From: Leishmania donovani
Lineage: Eukaryota; Euglenozoa; Kinetoplastea; Trypanosomatida; Trypanosomatidae
Assembly: GCF_000227135.1 (NCBI RefSeq)
Contig: NC_018263.1
Span: forward strand, 1,703,367-1,767,366
Length of the DNA: 64,000 bases
Direction: 5' to 3'
Each line of letters opens with the position of its first letter. The first letter of the stretch is position 1. This document shows positions 21,001 through 29,507 of this stretch, piece by piece. A program made the position numbers and the translations under genes. Below the pieces are notes generated by a model. The model saw only the letters and a program-made list of their open reading frames with translations, ran no database searches and was not told where the DNA came from.

Positions 21001-22738
21001 CAACCAGCAACGCCTGAGCAGCGCTGTCGTGCACGAGCTGTACCATCAGTTGAAAATGTTCATGTTGCCGCCTTTGCTCTGGTGCTCCGGCATCGGCGTC
21101 TCTTCCCACGGAGGACCGGGTGACCGCGTCGTCGGTACCGCCGCCACGCTGTCGTCAGGAGCCTTTCCCCTGCCGTCGTACGTGCTGTGGCGCTACCCCT
21201 TCATTTTCTCCGCGGAAATGCGCCTGTCGATTTTCAGGTTTTTCATTTCGGCGCAGCGCTCGCTGAGTCACGAGGAAGCGAAGCATCTGCTGCAGAACTA
21301 CCGTCACCTGCTCGTGCGGCATGCACCAGCAGAAGAGGCACGGGCGGCGACGAGCGGCGCGGCCGGCGACACCGAGAAAACGCTCAACATTGTGGGACTG
21401 CAGTGGCTGTCCGAGGAGGTGGTGCGTCGCCGCCGCGTCACGCTCACGGTGCAGCGGCACAACATCCTACGCTGCGCTGAGGAGCTGATACGGCTAGCCA
21501 CTTGCAATGTCACCATCGACGTTGCCTTCGAGGGTGAGGCTGGTATCGGAAACGGCCCTGCGATGGAGTTCTACGAGATGGTGGCTGAGGAGCTTTTGGA
21601 TCCGAAGCACGACCTGTGGCGCACCGAGCCGATCCCGATCGATGAGCGGGCGGACTCGTCGTCCTTGAGGGCGGCGCCCTCACCGACTCGCAGCGCGAAC
21701 CCGTCGCCGCGCACTGCCGCTACCGGTGCCCCACAACGTCGGCGCCCATGCGCGCCGCTGTTCCCTGCTGCGAAGCAGACCCCGACCAGCCTTCACTACT
21801 GGAAGCTGCTCGGCGTTCTTCTTGGCCGCCTGCTGGTGATTGGCACCACGTCCTCGCTTTACTTTCACCCCTTGCTTCTGCGCCGGTTGCGCGGGGAATC
21901 GCTCATGTCGACCGCGGATGAGGCGTCTCAAAACATGTCCCAGGTGGATGCGGCGCTGGAGCTCACGCTGCATCGACTCGAGACGATGAACGCTGGTAGC
22001 CTGGCAGCGTGCGAGCTTTTCTTCACCATCCCCGTCAGCGAGGCCGACGGCTACGTGCCAGGTGCGGTCGAGGAGCTGCCTCTCATACCCGGCGGCGCCA
22101 ATCGCCAGGTCACGGTGGACAACGTGCACGAGTACACACACAGCCTGCGTGCCTACTACCTGCACACGGTGCCTGACCTCGTCCTGCTCCACTTGCGCCA
22201 AGGACTCCAACTCACCGTGAACCCGCTGTACCTGCAGCTGTTCACCGTCGATGAACTGGGGCGGCTACTGGGCTCGCCGCTGGACTCTAAGGTATGGGAA
22301 ACGCGCGAGCAGTTCGCCCGCGACGTGGAGGCGGCGCACGGGTACCACATTAAAAGCGATGTGGTGCAGTACCTGCTCGATATCGTGCCCACCTGGAGCG
22401 CACAGATGCAGCACGCGTTCCTGAAGTTTGTCACCGGTTCCAGCGCTGTGCCGTATGGCGGGTTGACACAGCGCATCAAGGTGGTTCGGCGAGACGTTGA
22501 CGTGCCTGCGGCGGATTTGTCCGTCACGCCCACTACGCACTCCTTCGGCGCCAGTGCTGCTGGGCTTGTCACCACCTCGAGCTTCACCGGCGGCGGCGTC
22601 AACTACGACAACAGCTTGCCAACCGTCAGCACTTGCTTCCTATACTTGAAGCTGCCCCGGTATAGCAGCAAGGCGGTGCTGCAGGATCGCCTGCGCTTTG
22701 CTGTCTGCGAAGGACAGAGCTTCTTCTCATTGACGTAG
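15020..22738 (+). CDS. Giant HECT-type E3 ubiquitin ligase of the TRIP12/UFD4/UPL3 class
   Basis: A 2572-residue ubiquitin ligase. The HECT domain occupies about residues 2125-2572: FEGEAGIGNGPAMEFYEMVA matches the conserved N-lobe motif, followed by LPLIPGGANRQVT and, at the C-lobe, LPTVSTCFLYLKLP with the predicted catalytic Cys at 2539 (codon 22634-22636). The end ...GQSFFSLT is typical of UFD4/UPL3-like HECTs. Residues about 50-280 resemble the armadillo-like repeats of TRIP12/UPL3 (LRLLCTTICISGEEYVRTFP; VFALRALALIADMVPSGSF). Between these ends lie long Ser/Ala-rich low-complexity stretches, including a Ser run near 695-705. The N-lobe itself is interrupted by a Ser/Pro/Arg-rich insert after DLWRTEPIPIDE. 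The family handles ubiquitin-fusion and other degradation substrates; the substrates here are unknown. An ATG at 15026 is an alternative start. Confidence 0.93.
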   Translation: MTMGSLALLSDIRAAYLAGYDAVQRSGEKILSPVRGAIERAKTTAVTKAARQRLEEHLRLLCTTICISGEEYVRTFPANLYVPLLTEILTAANVAQRSDGYVMNPLSSEVCDSDMPSYFSVANQPSHKVGLASRSNKLLSSCLPALGMQAASPVAVFALRALALIADMVPSGSFAFCPSRSKDTIATLALYLSDPEFLVVNEDLAEELLKCFLYVSMLTYDACIDARVPARTVEMLLSLEPHHLRVLCVQVVSNLLARARESDLEGVWAPVMAKLLESFDSFLLESSFRLSAPETTPQVATDGSSTPTAATVADTTAFTTPTAARSLTRKEATLLQHYMEAIAHAVDRLFVGVASMKAHKKLLDHMIRVCVQVLQLSLNIIPSTCGEWLRSVALSPILAFYLTNPPFVLPVLLQLHVWEAVCGCMLTLVERRAVGTRASGAAAGITALESEVAGGAPDDSAAMQGNSSAHTTSSAAASSTSLESNAQRGRGEDDSSNAVADATRSSAARRGVPALSTGPVLTTDVTTIPFIADELRLLPLLEFLLVLLPCARRGHSHTDFRHITLPYFGWTWEDDFHNETECNEALSRRLERVYQQTRSCRKHELFAITHGKQRVFYTDFLSKSYVSERRERHCLHRKPLLTGYVHGTQDALLRGCTCCASEPAPRFSTWVNRNYMRLRTADTEASGRRGEFPSSSSSSCASSGDAADEEDGSQAPGSAPQSSAMARGSSSPSLHSNSARDRGRGYVSPSSSPHRLHRINTLQTPNVRASDADDGGGNRDTTTSPSASERPRGSGTTREGSGGATIVHHGNRLPHPAYSGVDEVDADDEDCYNSINGHQDEPQQRNPRRRGGGLGFLLCRCDSDTTASSQGRSRQMHMRGYLPETPPFTHHRNDSLAITVLPMEAVLESPGERLQADPSTRKSFLGKGVLSSMLVTVVPALLSVLDNCVNPVVARHSVTLLLRCLSLSADLRTQVTGESIELFTGSRSGEEAAVAAAASEVSEKSGWRRMSFRKWITGGSGSRPRRWQRVEWEATQAALQRLVPSLREVLVSLYVADGVNIVAERQETFGYMRDDLLVADELARVGLSTEFFGFQLALPSELHVCTADAIALLLRLFPSAKPSARAASDPKSRALKKSRKVNILHRPPRHNISGDKDARLQASPTQSMSSLGSSTKASAAGQPTTLAAQAALQRQHSQDLRTTVASLALPETPAFQRGTPVSQGGRGHVTKSSSKTHRPAHVQKQDSTDGNATNGQPPPLLSFTTLSRPSTMSLSLSANESYSASVDTVQDCLSKASPADSRGIGSTGVFTLHQSTLLVSYASQILRRSIKACAAAQQIHESMNHKIFHTRVAIGSPEPGDGGALQLQSRELTLRLFPDSRCPYHSTFLACTETFFHASQALLVALLAAGASLPATSGATAAAPRDLVTQPATAVFSPAAIAAAPSAAVARLQGPQPGRQGPSACLTAQPAESAYTSAPVQSQAPSQLKGGEELSVGVELPFIPVTVNAGAMQEAINRAMEDNIGLYRRLPPALRGLLGFYDYCKHCNIELRAAIVETPEILGEMATHLEKWLASRARQRENVECSNASFALSLYVSNNSWDSSSSRGVDALLASQQHLRLDSAARGKLLCLTADFATTIGRDLGLATLDLAPSVVMKQPCSFQKRAKRFKMFDAIRFLVWRPLSIFLDLRTPTTAKQLRSSSLSTADAASVAWGEATEAEKSVVMVGCTELRVVTGVKLRDPIMSVLPTTTVGLLAEAVAAQVQLPRASVFSPSFTLKSSQLPPSPRPLHASQERQSLSEPDSGRGGAGSPCLTSQNGFEERRLDPTATVTTASATEPPISADRILFFLNDTPLFSPMTTLLDALTAFAVSGASLRDLVERQRRSSESVDAHSSKISATLPTLPFWTLTHALEFVVLAEPLPASLILGLATTASASSATSCCCCGCDGFRPAFLCSPKHLFDAAPPNGPLALFSALSTVMREEVGSSLAVLESNQQRLSSAVVHELYHQLKMFMLPPLLWCSGIGVSSHGGPGDRVVGTAATLSSGAFPLPSYVLWRYPFIFSAEMRLSIFRFFISAQRSLSHEEAKHLLQNYRHLLVRHAPAEEARAATSGAAGDTEKTLNIVGLQWLSEEVVRRRRVTLTVQRHNILRCAEELIRLATCNVTIDVAFEGEAGIGNGPAMEFYEMVAEELLDPKHDLWRTEPIPIDERADSSSLRAAPSPTRSANPSPRTAATGAPQRRRPCAPLFPAAKQTPTSLHYWKLLGVLLGRLLVIGTTSSLYFHPLLLRRLRGESLMSTADEASQNMSQVDAALELTLHRLETMNAGSLAACELFFTIPVSEADGYVPGAVEELPLIPGGANRQVTVDNVHEYTHSLRAYYLHTVPDLVLLHLRQGLQLTVNPLYLQLFTVDELGRLLGSPLDSKVWETREQFARDVEAAHGYHIKSDVVQYLLDIVPTWSAQMQHAFLKFVTGSSAVPYGGLTQRIKVVRRDVDVPAADLSVTPTTHSFGASAAGLVTTSSFTGGGVNYDNSLPTVSTCFLYLKLPRYSSKAVLQDRLRFAVCEGQSFFSLT

Positions 22739-24440
22739 CCGAAAATGCGCGTGGGGCTCTGTGACGCGGGCATGGGATGTGGGCATGCTGCAGGAGGAGA
22801 AGAGAAAGGGTATGCGCTACGCGTGCGTACCCCCTTTGGACTCTCAGACTCCTTTCCGCCTTTAAGCGCGTGAATCGGGCGCACTTTCTGCCTTGATGGA
22901 TGGTTGTGTTGGCAGACTTCGCCTCTCAGCGAGGGTGCTGCATCGCTTCTTCTGGTTTCCATCCCCTTCTGCGCTCTCAGTACTCCTGCCCCCCCCCCTC
23001 TGCTGTTGGCCTTTCTTGATTCTGCTTCCTATCTGACCCTCATCTCACTTGTCTCGCTTCTTCCCTGTTTGTACTCGTTTCCCACTCTCATCACTATCAC
23101 GTGTTGCCCCTCCCCACCCCGAGTCCGGCACTTTGGTGTCGTGTTGGTCTCGTGCGCACGCGCATGTGCGTGCGGGTGTGCGTGTTTCTCTCGCTCTGCT
23201 GTTGATTCCTCTCTCTCTCTCTTCTCCCTCACCCACCCCGTTTTCTTCTCTTTTATCTGTTGTTTTGCATCTTTTGTTCTGGATCGCCGCGCTCTCGTCT
23301 CGGCTGCGTTTTTTTTTTTCGATTATTATTCTCGTTGTTGGTGTTTAGGTCAAGTGTATTTTTATGCCCATCACCAAGGCCTTCTCCTCGGGTGCTTGAA
23401 CCTCCCGCTTCGATGCATCTCTTCTTGTTGTGTCCTCGCTTTCCTACGCTGACAGTCGTTTGCTGAGGGTGCCTTGTTTGGCACACGCGCTCCTTGCATC
23501 AAGACAGGGTGCGCCGTGTATGTGTGCCTGTGATTGGATGTGGCATGTATGCGCATCGCTTCTTTTTCACTCCCACGCTGAGCTTTTTTTTAGGATCTTC
23601 GCTGCGGAAGCGGGGATGTTCCACGCTCTACTTGCGCATTCTCTTCCCCTCTTCCCCCCCCCGTCGTACGTTTTGGCGGGCGAATGAGGCCGACAGGTAC
23701 GCGATGACGAGTGGCTCAATGCGCGAAATGTGAAAAGCGCAGCTGCACCGATGAGGTGGTGGTGGCCCGTTTCACGCTGCCTCGATGTTTGAAATAATAC
23801 CACACAAACCACAGAGGACAAAAACCGTGCCTGCGCGCGCTGCGCGTTCTTTGGAATCCAGTGAATTGCGCGTGTGCGTGCATGGCTCCAGAAGTCGACA
23901 CACGTATTAGGAGTGGGTGCCACGGAGCGGTGAAGATGCCCTCTGCCGCTTTCTGTGGGCCCTTTCTCTCTCTCTCTCGCCCGTCCATCGGATGCCGCAC
24001 CTATGGGGTTACAGCGATACTCCTGCCTTGCACTCTCACGCGCTAACGCCTCCTTTTTTTTCCTTCGCTTTGCGCGCGCGCTTTCTCTTTCTCTCTCTCT
24101 ACCCCTTCCAGCCCCCCCCCCTCCATCGTGATCGGCGTGTGTGCCGGTGGGATCGACACGCAACAGCGGACAGCAACAAACGGAAAACACATCCGCAAAA
24201 AGAAGTTTGCACGTATACACACACGCGCGCACACACATGCAGACAACATTTACAGAGGTGTCTCCTTGGACAAGTGGTTATGACGATGAAAAACAACCGT
24301 CATTAAGCAACAGGGGGGAGAAACATCATAGGAAACACCAGCAGCCATACAAAGAGGAATAACAACAACTCTCTCTCACACAAACGCAGAGACACACAGA
24401 GACATTCGCGCACACTGGAATACACAAAACACCTCTATTC
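22739..24440. other. Intergenic spacer
   Basis: 1.7 kb without a supported gene. It has C/T-rich tracts (about 22985-23110 and 23190-23250), poly-T near 23310, and a strong C/T tract at 24050-24109 ending in AG, followed by an A/C-rich leader up to the next ATG. Confidence 0.6.
24110..24111 (+). promoter_or_regulatory. Candidate spliced-leader acceptor of the AOX-like gene
   Basis: AG at the end of a long C/T tract (24050-24109). It implies a purine/C-rich 5' UTR of about 329 bases before the ATG at 24441. Confidence 0.4.
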
Positions 24441-25901
24441 ATGCAGATGATGATGCGACTCCACATCCGCGTTGCATTGACATCGCTGCCAAGCAGCAGA
24501 GGTTACGTCTCCAAGGAGGGCGGCTACCTCGGCACTCGCCGGCCCGCTTCGCAGGCCACCTCGTCTGTGGGCTTCTCGGCGAGCATGTCGGCATCTTCGT
24601 CGAATGCGCTCGGCACATCCTCCGCCCGTATCAAGCCCTCGTCTTACCTGTATTGCTCATTCATGGGCCACTCCACACGCTTTGCCGCGATGGCGCCTCC
24701 GCTTACACGCGCCGGTATCACGCAGCTGGAACGCGAGCCTCTGGCGCATAGCACCCCTGGCCGCATCAACGACCACATTTGCATTGGTATGGTCAAGACG
24801 CTGCGCTGGCTGGCCGATCGCGCCTTTCGTGAGCGGTACATCCACCGAGCAACAATGCTGGTAACCGTTGCGGCTGCAGCTCCAGCAGCGGGCTCTGTGG
24901 CGGCGTATTTACGCATGCTCTTCAGGCGGAGCAACAGCAGCAGCGCCTGCACAGGCGATTCACAGATGCCCACAACAGCCGAAGCGAGCTCCCCGTTTCT
25001 GGCCTTTGGCGGCTCTCCAAGTGCCGGCGCCGCCCCACCTATTCCTCCTGCGTGCCGCTCCTTCGCCATGGCGCGCCCCTCACTCTACATGTCTACGTCC
25101 AGCGCCACCATGGAAGGAACAGGGTCGACACCAGAGCATTCCTATGTGGACGAGCTCCGCGGCCTGCTTGCGCAGTGCGAGAGCCACGCCGTTCATTACC
25201 AGGTACTGAGCTGCATGGCCGAAATCACCCTTCTTGAGCGCGGTCTCGTACTCCTGCTGCAGGCAGTACACTTTACCATTTACCTGGCCTTGTTTCTCCT
25301 CTATCCGCGCATGGGCTTTCGGCTCATGGCTTACACAGCGGAGGAGTCCTCTGTGGTGTGGACGCAGATGGTGAACGATGTCGACCTTGGCAAGATTGCC
25401 GAGCCGCGTGTGCCGCAACTGGCACTGCACTACTGGGGCCTAGAGGGGGTCTTTACCGCACAGGCGGCGCCACTGCCGAAAACGGTGGCTCCGCAGGAGC
25501 AGGAGGCGGCTCTCTACAAGACCAGCGAGGGACTTGTGACAGAACAGATCCCTGTTACTGACGCGCCGATATCGGGTGCCTCGCCGGACGGTGGCGATAA
25601 CGGCCATCGGGCTGCAACGCCTCTGTCACGATCCGCCGACCACGTGCCTGTGCCTTTCGCGGCGGCGGGTTCTTGCGACGACAGCGCTGTGGACAGTAAG
25701 GAGAGCGAAGAGCGCGTCATCACTACCTCCGACCGTGGCGCCGGCCCGGGGGCGTCCGTCTTGACGCTGCGCGATGTTGCACTGCTCATCCGCTCTGATG
25801 AGATGATCTTCCGCGACCTGAATCACGAATTGGCGAATAAGCTGGACATGCAGCCGAGCTGGACGCAGCGCCTCTTAGCATCCCTCGGCGGAGAGAAGTA
25901 G
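24441..25901 (+). CDS. Alternative-oxidase-like mitochondrial protein with a degenerate di-iron site
   Basis: The framework of a mitochondrial alternative oxidase (AOX) is clear. FRERYIHRATMLVTVAAAAP (129-148) matches the helix-1 region, LLAQCESHAVHY (242-253) helix 2, LMAYTAEESSVVWTQ (295-309) helix 3, and TLRDVALLIRSDEMIFRDLNH (442-462) helix 4. The catalytic residues are largely gone. The Glu of LET is V141; the Glu of NERMH is H249, while its His survives as H252; the first Glu of LEEEA is A300; the catalytic Tyr four residues after that motif is W307. In the last motif the Glu is kept (E454) but its His is F457. Two low-complexity inserts (about 163-230 and 338-438) split the helices; the total is 486 aa against roughly 330 for trypanosome AOX. 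The N-terminus (MQMMMRLHIRVALTSLPSSR) looks like a mitochondrial presequence. It is probably not a quinol oxidase; a structural or assembly role is inference. An intact frame and normal codon use argue against a pseudogene. Confidence 0.88.
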   Translation: MQMMMRLHIRVALTSLPSSRGYVSKEGGYLGTRRPASQATSSVGFSASMSASSSNALGTSSARIKPSSYLYCSFMGHSTRFAAMAPPLTRAGITQLEREPLAHSTPGRINDHICIGMVKTLRWLADRAFRERYIHRATMLVTVAAAAPAAGSVAAYLRMLFRRSNSSSACTGDSQMPTTAEASSPFLAFGGSPSAGAAPPIPPACRSFAMARPSLYMSTSSATMEGTGSTPEHSYVDELRGLLAQCESHAVHYQVLSCMAEITLLERGLVLLLQAVHFTIYLALFLLYPRMGFRLMAYTAEESSVVWTQMVNDVDLGKIAEPRVPQLALHYWGLEGVFTAQAAPLPKTVAPQEQEAALYKTSEGLVTEQIPVTDAPISGASPDGGDNGHRAATPLSRSADHVPVPFAAAGSCDDSAVDSKESEERVITTSDRGAGPGASVLTLRDVALLIRSDEMIFRDLNHELANKLDMQPSWTQRLLASLGGEK

Positions 25902-26909
25902 CCGGGAAGTCCAGCGCAGAGACCGTGCACAACACGGACTGAAACGTGTGCATCGGGTTTCGTGTAGGTGTGGCAATCTCAGCCTCTGGGGAGGAGCGGC
26001 AGCGCTCTCGCGCCCTTCAACAAGCTGACACTGAGGGAGTGTCTGATGGTGCTCCAACAGCAAGAAGGTGATTCTTCTCGGAGCCCAGACAGACATGTAC
26101 ATGCGGGGGCAAGGAGGTGGAGCTGTGCCTCTTCTTCCTTTAGTTGCTGTTTTCCGCCTACTCTTCCTTAAATGTGAGAGTTGGGTATTGCACCCTTCTG
26201 TTATCCTTGCTTTTCTACTTCCTCAGCTTCGTGCGCGTACGGCTCCAAGCGGCGGTTGTGTATTTTGGTTGGCTACCGACCTCCAGCGTTTGTCTGCTCA
26301 CCGCATGGCAGGCAGCAGCAGCAGGAAACGTAAAAGTGGAAGACAGCCAATGACTCCACGCGCGTGCAAAGACGGCGCCGCTGGGATGTGCGACGGCTCT
26401 CTCTGCTCTCCCGTGTGGCGGAGACGACTGTGCGGAGAACACTCAAGTTCTGTATGTGCATGGAGGTTTGTGCCACCCCACGCCCACACTTCTCCCTTTC
26501 ACATTTCCCCTTCGCTCCTGTAATGCGCTCGTTTTTCTCCCTTCTTGTATCGTTCTGCGACAGCATCCACGTGTGTCATTGACGTCATAGAGAACACTGC
26601 CTCGGCCCTTGGAAGCTTCACGCAACTCCGGCGCGCGCGCACGCACGCACACACACATATACATATATATGCATGGATGTATGTGCATTGATACACACAC
26701 ATACATGCACACACAAAGCAAACAGTGACATAGACGTAAATCTACGCCGTTGTTCTTGTTGACTGCACGCACACAAACACACAGACAATATACATACACA
26801 CGAACGCTCGCTTGCATCGTTTACCTTTTTTTTGTAAGGGGCAGCGTTATCATCCATATCTACACCGATTCGTTTTTTTTTTTCGTGCCTGTGTGTCCTG
26901 GCGTGGGCA
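25902..26909. other. Intergenic spacer with CA/TA repeats
   Basis: About 1 kb. The first 250 bases carry two short coding-like fragments in different frames that I could not assign. The second half has mixed CA/TA repeats (about 26640-26720) and poly-T at 26827-26833 and 26873-26882. Confidence 0.55.
26640..26720. repeat. Mixed CA/TA dinucleotide repeat tract
   Basis: Imperfect mixture of (AC)n, (AT)n and ATG-containing repeats, in the 5' flank of the GCP2 gene. Confidence 0.7.
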
Positions 26910-29507
26910 ATGAGCAGCACGACGGATTGGGCCCGCTTCCTCGCCGCGCTGGAGAAGCGAGGGGTTCGGTTTGATCAGGTGCAGTACGCCACTGACCGCC
27001 AGGAGGTCATTCGTGCGACCGGCATTACAGATGCCCTGAGCATCGCGGTAGTGGAGACGGTGTGGCAGCGCCACTGCAACAGCGGAAGAGATGCCTCGGA
27101 CTCGATACCACTGGACCACCAAGGCGCTTCCGCCAGTAATCCCACACCCACTCGCACTCTGGCACCGCTTCTGTCTCAACCAGCACCCGATGAGAGAGGG
27201 CCGGCTACGTCTGCCAGAGCCTCGAACGGCGGTGTGGCTGGTCTGCCGGCTCTCCACGAGCTCTCCCAGTTGACAAGGCTGCCAGAGGAGTTGCAGGACA
27301 CCGTGTTGGCGACAGAAGTGCTGGCGGCAGCAGTCGGGCTTGGGGGCGTCTTCCTCCAGTACACGCCAGCGGCACCCGGCACCTCGAGCGGCATCAGCCC
27401 CAAAGAGGGCTTTCAGGTCTCGCCGCTGGTGCCTGCGTCCATGCGGAGCCTGTGCGAAACTGTCCTGCCTGTCGCCGACGCCTTCATGGCACTTCGCTGC
27501 ATCGAAAAGGCCGAATACTCCAGTTGTAGTCTTGTGCTCATGGCACTCGGCGAGGTGGTTTCCGAGATCAACACGAGCTACGCTCACCAGGTGTCCAAGC
27601 TGCAGCTCTGGAGTGAGGGGCGGCCGATGCCGCTGATGGGTGTGGTGTCGGAGATTCTCCGTGTCGGGCATCACGTGGTACGACTGCGGCAAGTGCTGCC
27701 AATGGATCTGATTTGCTCAGCACTCGCTGAGGCGGCGGCGGCGGCTCCGACATCGTCGACTTTCGCCTCTCCCTCTACCGGGCTCGTGGGCCCTCGCATC
27801 TTGAATCACCTGTGTGACCAAGTGAACAAGTACTCCGGAAGCTGCGAGGATCACGAGCTGCTGACGCTGCTGCTCCGCCGCTCGCTTGTCCCGTATCTGC
27901 GCATGCTGCAGCGCTGGATGCACAGCGGCGTGCTAGACGACCCGTACGGTGAGTTCTTCATATCGGAGGTTTACCACCCAGCGCGGCCGTCCCCGACGGC
28001 TGCGAGTCATCAGCAGCAGCGACACGTTGGCCAGTTCTTTTTGGATGCGCTGGCGCCGTCGGCGACAGGCGCCGGGCGCGAAGGTGAGCTTGGAGCAAGC
28101 GGCTCCAGCACGGCTTCTCAGGGCCGATTCGGCTTGAAAAGACGTGCGACTGCGCAGCAGGACGTGGTGGCCTTTGACCGGCGCTTCTCCCTCAACAAGA
28201 GCCTCGTGCCAGTGTTCCTCAACACACCGAGTCGCATAGCCAAAATGGTTTTTTTCGCTGGTAAGTACTGCTGTCTCTTGCGAGAGTACGGCGCGGCACT
28301 CCCAGCGTTTCGCACCGCAGCCGTGTGTGGCGGTGCTGGCGCTGCTGCTGCTGCTGCAGGATCCAGGCCCGACGGTCCGGACGACGCCCTCTTGACTTGG
28401 AGCGGTGCGGACCAGCTTCAACGTCAGGTGCAGGAGTCCTTCGAGATCTCCAGCGGGGCCGTGATCCAGCTGCTGTTTAGCCCGTCCGTCGACTTACTCG
28501 GGCACCTCAAGTCTCTGAAGCTGTACTTTCTCCAAGAGCGCGGTGACTGGGTGGTGGACTTCCTCGACAGCGCCGAAAGCCTCCTCGCTGAGCATCCGGA
28601 TCGCGTCAAACAACACTCGATGCAGGTGCTGCTGCAGGCGGCCGTGGCCCGCAGCTGCTCCAGCGATCCGTACCATGACTTGATCGGGTGCAGCTTTGCG
28701 AACTGCACGTTGGAGGAGCTGCTGCAAGAACAGAATCGGCAGCGCGACAGCGGCGGCGACACGTTGACTGCGGCCGTCGGCGAGGGTGCGACGACGGCGC
28801 TGCCGTCCCGTCGGAGCATGGGCGGTAACGGTGGCGAAGTCGACGCGCGGCGCAGTCTGGAGCTGCTTCAGCTCGAGACGGACCTGCAGTGGCCCTTGAC
28901 GTTGGTGCTCGATGGAAAGGTGACGCATCGTCTCAATGTCATCTTTCGGCTACTGGTGTGGGTGAAGACCTGCGAGCGGCACCTGTGCGAGCTGTGGTAT
29001 ACAAACGAAATCCTTGGCGAGTTCAGTGCTGCTTACGGGCTGAAGCACCAGTTTGTGCAGTTTCTGCGTCAGTTCCAGTTTTACGCTGCCCATTTTGTGC
29101 TGGAGCCGCTGTGGAGTCGCCTCATCGCGCGCATCGGTCAGGCAGACAGCGTTTTCGCCATCTCGCAGGCGCTCACGGACTTCTTCGACGGCGTGGAGAC
29201 GGGCTTGGTTCTCTCCAGCACTCAGCGCTTCCGCAGTCTGGCACACATTCTCGAGCTAACGGAACGTTTCTGCGCGGTAGGGATGCACAGCAGTACAGCG
29301 ACAATGCCGCTGATTGAAGCAACGCTGCATTCTGTCGAGGACCAATTTCTGCGTGCGCTGTCGGAGCTTGCCTCGCCGATCGGACCTGACTACCCGCAGT
29401 TGGTGCCGCTGCTGACATGGATCGACTTTAGCCGCTTCTACGACCAGAACAACGTTTATCATGTTCAGCACGGCGCAGCAAGCTCTGCAGCAGGTCGTAG
29501 TATGTAA
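26910..29507 (+). CDS. GCP2: Gamma-tubulin complex component GCP2 (Spc97/Spc98 family)
   Basis: Subunit of the gamma-tubulin small complex that nucleates microtubules, expected at the basal body and spindle poles. The 865-residue protein shows both parts of the family: the N-terminal GRIP1-like part (LRRSLVPYLRMLQRWMHSG, then DPYGEFFI, about residues 320-350), and the region before GRIP2 with SLVPVFLNTPSRIAKMVFFAGK. In the C-terminal GRIP2 part, QWPLTLVLDGKVTHRLNVIF followed by RLLVWVKTCERHLCELW resembles human GCP2 (a conserved FR...K..ER.LC..W pattern) more than GCP3. Ser/Ala/Gly-rich linkers separate these blocks. The ATG at 26910 is the first in the frame. GCP3 or another GCP is possible but less likely. 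Confidence 0.85.
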   Translation: MSSTTDWARFLAALEKRGVRFDQVQYATDRQEVIRATGITDALSIAVVETVWQRHCNSGRDASDSIPLDHQGASASNPTPTRTLAPLLSQPAPDERGPATSARASNGGVAGLPALHELSQLTRLPEELQDTVLATEVLAAAVGLGGVFLQYTPAAPGTSSGISPKEGFQVSPLVPASMRSLCETVLPVADAFMALRCIEKAEYSSCSLVLMALGEVVSEINTSYAHQVSKLQLWSEGRPMPLMGVVSEILRVGHHVVRLRQVLPMDLICSALAEAAAAAPTSSTFASPSTGLVGPRILNHLCDQVNKYSGSCEDHELLTLLLRRSLVPYLRMLQRWMHSGVLDDPYGEFFISEVYHPARPSPTAASHQQQRHVGQFFLDALAPSATGAGREGELGASGSSTASQGRFGLKRRATAQQDVVAFDRRFSLNKSLVPVFLNTPSRIAKMVFFAGKYCCLLREYGAALPAFRTAAVCGGAGAAAAAAGSRPDGPDDALLTWSGADQLQRQVQESFEISSGAVIQLLFSPSVDLLGHLKSLKLYFLQERGDWVVDFLDSAESLLAEHPDRVKQHSMQVLLQAAVARSCSSDPYHDLIGCSFANCTLEELLQEQNRQRDSGGDTLTAAVGEGATTALPSRRSMGGNGGEVDARRSLELLQLETDLQWPLTLVLDGKVTHRLNVIFRLLVWVKTCERHLCELWYTNEILGEFSAAYGLKHQFVQFLRQFQFYAAHFVLEPLWSRLIARIGQADSVFAISQALTDFFDGVETGLVLSSTQRFRSLAHILELTERFCAVGMHSSTATMPLIEATLHSVEDQFLRALSELASPIGPDYPQLVPLLTWIDFSRFYDQNNVYHVQHGAASSAAGRSM

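Noticed and set aside
25968..26130. Coding-like fragments FNKLTLRECLMVLQQQEG and KKVILLGAQTDMYMRGQG in adjacent frames
   Set aside because: They are short, no ATG or shared family was recognised, and composition downstream turns noncoding. A shifted small gene is possible but not supported.
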